Shown piece after piece: positions 56,570 through 64,000 of a stretch of 64,000 nt of DNA (positions are counted from its first letter, which is position 1; every line of letters begins with the position of its first letter). The translations under genes and the position numbers were made by a program. Location: the NCBI GenBank assembly GCA_030847615.1, contig JAUMIR010000004.1:70401001-70465000 (forward strand), in the 5' to 3' direction. The DNA is from Gambelia wislizenii (Eukaryota > Chordata > Lepidosauria > Squamata > Crotaphytidae). The notes below the pieces were generated by a model. The model was not told the origin of the DNA and made no database searches. It worked only from the letters and a program-made list of their open reading frames with translations.

Positions 56570-56790
56570 GAAGGGCAAAGATTCCTCCCAATCTTCTCCT
56601 CTCGCCCTTGATGAATTAACTGAGTGTGAACTACTTTTGCATTATGAACTCAGTTTGCAGCAATAGAGGTAAGTTGAGGACAAAGGGAAAAGTGGGAAGA
56701 GGAGGGAAACTGGAAAAAGCAGCTGAAAAAGTGGGACAAGAGAGGATTAATCGGGACTATACCTGCTAAATCAGGAGAGTTGAAGGGCAT
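56570..56790 (+). repeat. Unnamed 220-260 bp repeat, copy 2
   Basis: 'gtgaactacttttgcattat', 'tttgcagcaata', 'gaggattaatcgggactata' and 'ctgctaaatcaggagag'. About 15-20 percent diverged from copy 1 by eye. No known family recognised. Confidence 0.7.
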
Positions 56791-57104
56791 GTCCTTGGAA
56801 CAGAGTTCCACATTCCAAGAATAAATTTTGTGAAGACATAGTAATGAGATTTACAACATCAGGCATTTATTTACTTCCCCACTGATTGCCAGCAATGCCC
56901 TTATCCATTATGCATAGGATAAACTGGTCAGTTTCTCCACAAAAGTATAAACAAACATATGTCTGATGTCAGAAATGTCAGTATTTGAAAATCAGTGAAG
57001 GAACTTTGCAGCTTCCTCGGACACCCTGTACATTACCATTCTTGAACAAAACAAAAATAGAAGCAGAAATTGCTGAGTTACAGTTCCTCAAGAGGTTAAC
57101 AGTG
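56791..57104. other. No gene seen
   Basis: Short AT-rich spacer before the CR1 fragment. Confidence 0.5.
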
Positions 57105-57303
57105 TAGTGTGCAGATGAAGGGAAGTAGCAATCCCACTTTAGTCAGACCTCAACAGGAATACTGTGTCCAGTTCTGGGCATTACATTTCAAGAAGAATAT
57201 GGACAAGCTAGAATGTGTCCACAGAAAAACGACCAAAATAATCAAAGGTCTGGAAACCAAGCCTTATGAGGAATGACTGAGGGAGCTGGTCATGTTTAGC
57301 TTA

Positions 57304-57654
57304 GGAGATTTTCAGACCGCGTTTCAGCGTGCCTAGCGTGGGAGGAGCTTTTGGGAGAGGGACGGCGGTCTTGCGCAGCAGGGGGGCGTTTTCGGACGCC
57401 GTTGTCCCTCTCCCGAAACCATCCGTGTCACTTCCGTGAAGCTTCGGAAGCCGCAGAGCCATATTTTAATCACGGGCAACCTCCGTGATTAAAATATGGC
57501 TCTGCGGCTTCCGAAGCTTCACGGAAGTGACACGGATGGTTTCAGGAGAGGGACAACAGTGTCCGAAAATGCCCCCCTGCCGCGCAAGACCGCCGTCCCT
57601 CTTCCGAAAGTTCCTCCCGCGCTAGGCACGCTGATACGCGGTCTGAAAATCTCC
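57304..57654. mobile_element. PIF/Harbinger-type foldback MITE, near-perfect 351 bp palindrome
   Basis: Two arms of about 172 bases are almost exact reverse complements around a loop of about 7 bases near 57479. The ends read GGAGATTTTCAGACCGCG and its complement. The flanks are TTA (57301-57303) and TTA (57655-57657), the three-base TWA target duplication known for PIF/Harbinger transposons. It is inserted in a CR1 copy. It is much more GC- and CpG-rich than its surroundings. The few arm mismatches suggest a recent insertion. It carries no transposase; the open frame at 57496-57837 is a shadow. Confidence 0.88.
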
Positions 57655-57931
57655 TTAGAGAAGAGAAGACTAAGAGGTGTCATGATAGCTATCTTTAAAA
57701 ATCTGAAAGGATGTCATATAGAAGATGGAGCAAACTTGTTTTCTGCTGCTCCAGAGACTAGGACATGGAGCAATGGAGTCAAATTACAAGAAAAGAGATT
57801 CCACCTAATAACATTAGGAAGTACTTTTTTACTGTAAGAGATGTTCAACAGTGGAATAAACTGCCTCAGAGAGTGGTAGACTCTCCATCCTTTGAGGTCT
57901 TTAAAAAGAGGTTGGATGGGCATCTTTTATA

Positions 57932-58139
57932 GCCAAATCCACACTACACAAATAGTCCAGTTTGAAACTGGATTATTTGCCATGGCGCCTTCCTATGGAA
58001 TCATGGCATTTGTAGTTTAGCATTCTCTGTCAAAGCATGCTGGTGCTGCACCAAACTACAAATCCCAGGATTCCATAGGAAGCAGCCATGGCAAATAATC
58101 CAGTTTCAAATTGGATTATTTGTGTAGTGTGGATTTGGC
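57932..58139. mobile_element. Palindromic MITE (hAT-like) nested in CR1
   Basis: About 207 bases with terminal inverted repeats of more than 40 bases, beginning GCCAAATCCACACTACACAA and ending in the complement. The centre carries 'ctacaaatcccaggattc' and an opposing copy of similar sequence. I could not read a clean target duplication. Related copies lacking clear ends lie at about 48970-49135, 49438-49625 and 55990-56175. Confidence 0.75.
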
Positions 58140-58212
58140 CTATGAGTGTAATTGTGTATTGCTGCATGGCAGAAGGCTGGACTAGATGGCCCACATGGTC
58201 CCTTCCAACTCT

Positions 58213-58770
58213 AGGGGGTTGTCCACACAGTGAAAATACTTTTCACAGAATTTGCTCAGAAAATAAGCTGTCTTAATGGGATCCCACATTGTCTTGTCGA
58301 ATTGTGAAAGAGGGGGGCCAAAAAGAGGAAAAACTACATGAGAAAAGCATTTGCGGCTTTCCTTGACTTTTTAAAAAAGCTCCAGTGATATGCACATTTT
58401 CGCTTGTTAAGACAGGTGATTCAACATGAATCGCTTCCCCATGTAGGAAACAGTGCTAACCTGATTAGCTGGACGAACACAGGGGGCGGAGGCTGGGTTA
58501 CAGGGCAAGCACCCGCTGCTGCCATGTTGGATTTTCACCTTAGCAAGGGATCGCTAAGGCGATAAAATGAAGCTTTGTGCTTTCTCTCTCTTTTTTGGGG
58601 GGGAAAGGTGGTATATTGCTTGTGAGCACCATAAAAAAAGTTTGGTGGTGGCAGATTTAAAAATGCTAGTAATCCACTCGTGGCTGCTGTCTCAGCTATA
58701 GGCACAGAGCCTATGGGGGCTGTAAAACCATTAAGACAAGTTGCAGCTGCTGCGACTTGAAATGTTGTAG
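58213..58770 (+). repeat. Unnamed interspersed repeat, copy C (longest)
   Basis: Begins 'ttgtccacacagtgaaaata', immediately after the CR1 tail. It carries 'aatgggatcccacattgtct', 'agaggggggccaaaaa' and 'gacaggtgattcaacatgaa', and probably ends near 'gttgtagggtgtgacc'. It is the best copy for defining ends. Confidence 0.6.
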
Positions 58771-58971
58771 GGTGTGACCTTTTCTAACTTGAAACAAATG
58801 GTTCTAGCATTCCTTCTCTGGTGACAGAGAAATTAGTAGACAAACTTTGGAAGTTCTATGGGGGAAATGCAGAGATATTAGGTAACTGCTTCATATAAAC
58901 AACTCTTAGCAGCTCTCTGCCTCCTTTCCTATCTCTGCAATGGATAATTAATAAGCATTTTCTAGGTCATA

Positions 58972-58972
<1 letters not shown>

Positions 58973-59006
<34 letters not shown>
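58973..59006. repeat. (TG)n microsatellite
   Basis: About 16 TG units with no interruption. Confidence 0.95.
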
Positions 59007-59007
<1 letters not shown>

Positions 59008-59354
59008 CTGGAGCAAAAAGAGTGAAGGATTTGGTAAGGAGGTGATGCAATAACAATGATTTAAAAGGTAGATTTTGCAGCATATCAGATGGCATGAGAG
59101 AAGATCCTAGGATACCCAGTACAGTAGAGACAGAATTGCAGCCACTGTGGGTCTTTAGAAAAGCTCTCTGGAGGTTATAATGATAAGTAGAAAAAGTAAA
59201 GATATTCCAGTGGGATCAATTCTTTTAAAGACAAGCATCTATATATATTTCAGTAACATCAAAAATGGACCTCTTGATTTACTAATTATCATCCCAATTA
59301 TTGGTATGAAATTAGGAAAAGAGCTGGCCAGCTAATCTTCAAAAGCCAGTATCT

Positions 59355-59490
59355 TGATTTAACATGTCTTGTGGCACCTTAAAGTCTAACCATTTATAAA
59401 TGTCTGCGTATGATGAAGTTCGCTCTTGTCCGTGAAAGTTCATGCTACAATAAATATATTAATCTTTAAGGTGCTACAAGATTCATGATG
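59355..59490 (+). repeat. Unnamed repeat, 'gtgctacaagat' type
   Basis: Carries 'gtcttgtggcaccttaaagt', 'gtccgtgaaagttcatgcta' and 'ttaaggtgctacaagattc', with inverted terminal phrases. Loosely related to 34677-35065. Confidence 0.45.
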
Positions 59491-61138
59491 TCCACAGAAT
59501 TCTCCTCCAGCACCACATTTCAAATGCGTCAATTTTCATCACTGCCCAGCTTTCATAAACATACAGAGCACCCTGTTTGGGAGCTTTCAACATCTCTACT
59601 TTCTTTTGGTTTCAATGGAATGCTGGAGTTCCCATCACAGCCAGAAGCCAGACTAGGGGAATGGGAAATGAAGACACCTGTTTTGTAAACCATTGTTTAT
59701 CCACATTCCACACATATGTATGGCTCACACCAGTTCAGGTTCAACATGAGCATAGCTGGCAGTATACCACTGCATACATGCCTCTCACTTCAAATGGAGG
59801 CTTCAGCATGGCTCCTTTGGGTGGAAGTATGGCAAACCAGGTGTCACATTCTAATTTAATGATATGAGATATCACAATATTAAATATGAGAGGAGTGGGG
59901 AGATGGGAAACACTGTGCAAAATGCAATGCGAGGTTGAAAGCAAGTTAAGAATGGTATTTGCTTGAAATTTGCTTATGTGTGTAGAGGGAGTAGGGCTGC
60001 CAGGTCAGGAGTGTCCCAGCCTCAGAAATTTCAATGCCAAACCTGAGACTTAAGGATGACCTCTTGGGCGGCAGGCCTTAGTGATGTTATGAAGGGCAGC
60101 CCGTGGTGATGGCATTAAGTATGATACATTAAGCATTAAACACAACTGCACAGAGTATGCCATTCAAATAAAAAACACCAAGTCTAACTAAAGAGGAACA
60201 CATACTTACTTACTTCAAAGCAGCACTCATTCCTCACCCTCAGCCTGAGGACCAGCGAAGAGGTTTGAGGTCCTGAGACCTTGGAACTCTGATAGAGAAG
60301 GGACCTGAATTTCCACCATATTGCAAATTCTAACATGAAATGCATACAAAATTGCCTTTACTTGATCTTTCATCCATCTGTGGTTACTTCTACATAAAGT
60401 TTTTATTGTGAAATCCCCTTGCCTCATTCATGGATCTTTATAGAGAAGTGTGTGTGTTTGTATCCAGACATTGTTGTCTCCCATTTCTAGCCTTCCTATG
60501 CTTTACCTTATCATCATTTCCCCCATTTTTTTTTATTTCTAGAGAACAACTGTTTAGGGGGAGATGGCAGAACAGGTACATGTGATCTTTTAATTTATAG
60601 TGTTAGGAGGCCTCCACCTGAAAGCATCCTTCCAAAGAAACTGTTGAGCTATTCCCTGCCAGAATTTCATTGGGAGAAGGAGGGACAAATGGGTACGGTA
60701 TATGCAAGAACTGGAGGAGAGCACAGAGCCTGCCTTGCCTCTGGCTGACAGTGGCTCAGATATGATAAAGGAGCAAGCCTGACTGGCTTTCTAGATTACA
60801 TAACCACAGATTAATGGCAGGAATGCTGTTGACACCTTATGCCGACATATTGGCTTGTTATGCTGGCATAAGGCACATTTTGGAATGGTAACTAGCAGGA
60901 GTGAAGGGTGGGGACAACAGAGAAAACCATCTTTGTTGCCAGCAGAAGTTGTTCTGCTAGTTACTGAGCAGCTCAGTGTAAGATCAACAAGGTTGTGGCA
61001 TACATTATAAAATACTTCAGGCTGTTTGGAACATCAGCAAGAAATGCAAGAAGAAACTCCCTTTAAAAAGTATGAGGTACAGAAGTTTCAAAATGTCTAG
61101 ATTTTATTTCACAGTTTCAGTTTGGTAAATTAAACAAA

Positions 61139-61160
61139 ACACACACACACACACACAAGC
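61139..61160. repeat. (CA)n microsatellite
   Basis: About 10 CA units in an AT-rich stretch. Confidence 0.9.
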
Positions 61161-61354
61161 ACACATAATTATTTACACTAAATACAGTTTTTTTAAATGG
61201 TACTGTAATGTACAGTATGTGGGATTGTCTTTAAAGATGCTCCAAAAAGTTATAGTGGTACAAAATGCAGTCACTTTAGTACTTTATTGCATGGATTTTG
61301 TTCATTCCCAGTGGGCATCCAGGGCCCAGTTTAAAGCATTGGGATAGATCTTTA

Positions 61355-61490
61355 AGTTTGTGAAATTGAAGGCTTTCAAAGCCTGCATCCATAGGTTTTC
61401 TGTGTTTTTTTCTGGGCTGTGAGGTCATGTTCTGGAACAGTTTATTCCTGACGTTTCGCCTGCATCTCAGGACTCAGCCCTCAGGACTCA
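61355..61490 (+). repeat. Unnamed common vertebrate repeat fragment
   Basis: 'gaaggctttcaaagcctgca', 'ggttttctgtgtttttttct', 'ttattcctgacgtttcgcct'. I recognise the wording as a repeated element in reptiles but do not assign a class. Confidence 0.5.
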
Positions 61491-61554
61491 ATAGGAACCA
61501 CACCACCCTAACCACACCAGAGCTAAATAGATATCCACTAACACTGGCCTAAAT

Positions 61555-61626
61555 ACCCTACAGACCTCAGATTTTGTCTCATCTTAGAAGCTAAGCAGGG
61601 TCAGCCCTGGTTAGTAGTTGGACAGG
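61555..61626 (+). mobile_element. 5S rRNA-derived SINE head fragment
   Basis: 'gtctcatcttagaagctaag' and 'cagggtcagccctggttagt' then 'ttggacagggga': 5S-like head only. The tail is replaced by another repeat. Confidence 0.75.
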
Positions 61627-61659
61627 GGATCTCCAACATTATTCAATATACTTCAACAT

Positions 61660-61745
61660 TATTCAACATACTTCTGACTGATAATTCTTTAGGAGGCTCA
61701 ACTACATAGGAGTCTTATTGGTCCAATTTTGCCAGATCATTTCAG
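61660..61745 (-). repeat. Unnamed repeat, inverted copy
   Basis: Reverse complement of 52235-52330, including 'ctgactgataattctttagg' and 'ggtccaattttgccagatca'. It follows the 5S SINE fragment after a short direct repeat (acttcaacattattcaa). Confidence 0.65.
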
Positions 61746-63469
61746 GAGAGGCTTAAGAGCACTTCTAGCTTAGTTCTGGGTGGGGCTCAAGACCCTCCAG
61801 TTCCAGGGTCCACATGTTTATCATAAAAGGAACTTTTGCTTCATTACAGGTGGAATACAATTCAACAGCCAGGGAGCCTATTACAAAAGCAAAAACACAA
61901 CACGGGCTGGCATTTCATCTGCGTTCCAAAATAACACTCTGGCCAAACAACCTGGTACTCAGCACAGTTTATTTTCAATGTCCATAGCATTGGTAATACA
62001 TTTGCAGCACAAGCCTCAGTAAGAAAACAATAAACATTTTATAACAATCCTTGTCATGTCCAACCCTTTCATTATAATGAGTGGGCAATGTTTGGGCCTT
62101 CAGAGGTTGTTAAACTGCAATTTCCATTGGCCCTAGCCATTATTAGCCAATGGTCAGGGATGCAGAGATTTGCAGTTGAACAATATCTGGAGAATCACAA
62201 GTGGCCCACCCTACTTTATAAAATATTAAAACAGCACATTGGTAAATGAATACAATCTTTATATTGGAAACCCTTTCCATTCAAAACATAATTGCTTCAC
62301 TAGCAATAAATCTGATAAAATCACCTATCCTTCAAACATGTCCTTTGTTTGTACAATAATAACTTGGCTTAATATATTATCTGTATTTTGAACACAAAGC
62401 ACATGAAATAATGTTTCACAGTAGAATATTTTGTCACAACATGAGTATAGTCTCCTTCTACCTCCACGTACCATAGTGAGTGGAGGGTGAGGAAGAAACC
62501 AAATGGGTGTTTACCTCAGATTGAGCAACATTTGTACCTTTTGCTGCAAGACACCAAAGGGACTTCTGGGCACATGCTACATAATTATTCTATAGCACAG
62601 GAACGAAGGCAGGCATGGAAAAACCCAGAGTTTTGTGTTCAAGCATTGGGTTGTATGCTCTGATTCACCATGCTCTGTCAATTTCACATCCTGATCTCAC
62701 CCAGAAAGGATCACACAAAAACGACAATGCACTAATTTTGTCTTGAGACACAAATACTTAAAATCCAGCTTGTGTAGTAAACATGTATCCAGTAGATACA
62801 CAGACAGAGATAAACCAGAGGCTTGGAAAAGTTGCTTTTTAAGACTACAACATCTAGAATCTCTCAATCGTGGCCACACTAGTTAAGAGATTATGGGATT
62901 TGTAGTAAAAAAACCAAAACCTTAGATTTCCAAGCTTTGAGACAAGCATGCTTGGAGAAAGGCCAAAAGCGAAACCATTCAAAGTCCCAGTACTTCGGAT
63001 ATAGCAGCAGTTATCTAAGCCATGGAGTCATAAATGACCCAGGAGGTGTACAATGAGGCCATTTCAGATTAGCACCATGGAAATACAACAACACTCAAGC
63101 ATGACATTGCTGGGCCCTGTGCTCTTAGTTTGCTTTCATCATCATCACCTGATCAAAATCAACCAGCTGAAAGCACTCAATGCTTTAACCTTTTAGCATG
63201 GCCTTTATTAAACAAATGAGGGAACTAAAAAGAACACACCTCAAGGTCATGTTCTGATATAGTCCATTTCTTTTCTTTCTTTCAAGTGAGAGCAAATCAT
63301 AACAGAGACATTGATCAAAAGGTGGAGGCACAGAGGGGGGCAGTAGGTGGGAGAAAATGTGCATCAGTTTACCCACAAGATGCCATAAGGCAGGAAGAGA
63401 GACTCTAAAATCCTTTGTAGGAGAACATGAGTCATTCAGACATACACATTTATTAAAGTCTTCACAAAG
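61746..63469. other. No gene seen apart from a hAT-like MITE
   Basis: AT-rich intergenic DNA. No exon of the gene that may lie upstream of MFSD4A was found. Confidence 0.45.
62088..62216. mobile_element. hAT-like MITE
   Basis: 'ggccttcagaggttgttaaa', 'ctagccattattagccaatg', 'gcagttgaacaatatctgga' and 'ggcccaccct': the same family as at 10.2 kb. Confidence 0.65.
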
Positions 63470-63567
63470 AGCATGGATTTCATAGGGTTTTCTTAGGCAG
63501 GGAATCCTCAGAGGTGGTTTTGCCAGTCCCTTCCTCTGAAATATAGCCTATAGCACCTGGTATTAAT
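63470..63567 (-). mobile_element. 5S rRNA-derived SINE, cut by an LTR-like sequence
   Basis: Reverse copy: 'tttcatagggttttcttagg', 'tttgccagtcccttcctctg', 'tagcctatagcacctggtat'. At 63568 the expected 5S-like sequence stops and TGTTAAGG begins. Confidence 0.8.
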
Positions 63568-64000
63568 TGTTAAGGAAAATGCAACATGGGACATACAGTG
63601 AAAGAAATAAAATATGTATGTGAAAGTCACAATGACTAAGCAAGAGCAATTATGGGGCTACACAGGTGAAACTGCTAATGTAATCTAGAAGGCCTGAGAG
63701 CCAAGGACAGAGGTACTGAATGCAGATTGGAAACACCTGAGAATCATTAAGTGTACAAGGTGAAATGTTGAAATACATGGGTTGGTCTTAGGCATGGATG
63801 GAACTATGTGGACCAATCAGAATGGAAGTACACACCCACTGGGTGGAAACTAATTAGTGGGTGGTGATAAACAATGGCTATAAAATTGCAATGTTTGCCA
63901 ATGTATTGTGGTGGAGTAGAGGTGGTGTAGTTTGGAGATATTGTGGAGTAGTGTGTAGAGATTGTGATTTGTTGACCATATAGTATATTTATAAAGAAGA
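63568..64000 (+). mobile_element. Possible LTR element entering at the right edge
   Basis: Begins TGTTAAGG exactly where a 5S-derived SINE is interrupted. It contains a CCAAT motif (gaccaatcagaatgg, about 63819) and a TATA-like 'ggctataaaattg' (about 63877), in LTR promoter order. No coding sequence is seen before the window ends, so the type cannot be known. Confidence 0.4.

Larger units (their letters stand above)
57105..58218 (+). mobile_element. CR1 LINE fragment split by two nested MITEs
   Basis: CR1 3' region in three pieces: 57105-57303, 57655-57931 and 58140-58218. The first gap holds a 351 bp Harbinger-type foldback. The second holds a 207 bp palindromic MITE. CR1 sequence reads straight through both insertions, so the MITEs are younger than the CR1. 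The tail is worn and ends near 'cttccaactcta'. Confidence 0.85.
58771..61354. other. No gene seen apart from listed repeats
   Basis: AT-rich intergenic DNA. Short frames near 59500-59900 and 60227-60427 lie on both strands with no recognisable similarity. Confidence 0.45.

Overview
The window is vertebrate nuclear DNA, almost certainly from a squamate reptile, probably a lizard. The support is the repeat mix. There are many tRNA-headed Sauria-type SINEs with Bov-B-like tails, an RTE/Bov-B LINE, CR1 LINEs with the ATTCTATG tail, a truncated L1 and 5S rRNA-derived SINEs. There are also many small DNA transposons of the hAT, Tigger/pogo and PIF/Harbinger types. Species cannot be fixed from this sequence.

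Only one cellular gene part is supported: the first coding exon of MFSD4A, a major-facilitator-superfamily transporter, on the minus strand at 27086-27318. It lies in a CpG-rich island (about 26890-27900) that should hold its promoter and 5' UTR. The gene runs toward lower coordinates. I could not find exon 2 in the 27 kb to the left, so that stretch is read as intron 1. The 36 kb to the right is read as upstream intergenic DNA.

Layout. 1-7.6 kb: an unnamed MITE-like repeat, a Sauria SINE, a CR1 tail, a Tigger-type element swollen by a 1.3 kb GC-rich minisatellite, and Harbinger-related pieces, including a broken Myb/SANT-like reading frame. 7.6-17 kb: SINEs, a Tigger element with a LINE fragment nested in it, a 90 bp palindromic MITE, a CR1 tail and a possible solo LTR. 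17-22 kb: a tyrosine-recombinase pseudogene between two 354 bp direct repeats. 22-26.6 kb: mostly quiet AT-rich sequence with a few repeats. 26.6-28.1 kb: the MFSD4A promoter and exon 1. 28.1-38.8 kb: a palindromic hAT-like element with 65 bp internal repeats, SINEs, a CR1 tail, a Bov-B LINE, a degraded Harbinger MITE and a second minisatellite-bearing Tigger element. 39.4-43.3 kb: a nearly full-length but broken CR1 LINE with ORF1 (SGNH-type esterase) and ORF2 (endonuclease and reverse transcriptase). 45-46 kb: a 5'-truncated L1 with a clear target-site duplication. 46-64 kb: low-information intergenic DNA with small MITEs, a possible LTR, a CR1 interrupted by two foldback MITEs (one a 351 bp near-perfect hairpin flanked by TTA), and LTR-like sequence running off the right edge.

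The mobile elements do not form a pathway. Their nesting gives a relative history of insertion. No operons, CRISPR arrays, or certain tRNA or rRNA genes were seen; the tRNA-like and 5S-like matches are SINE heads.
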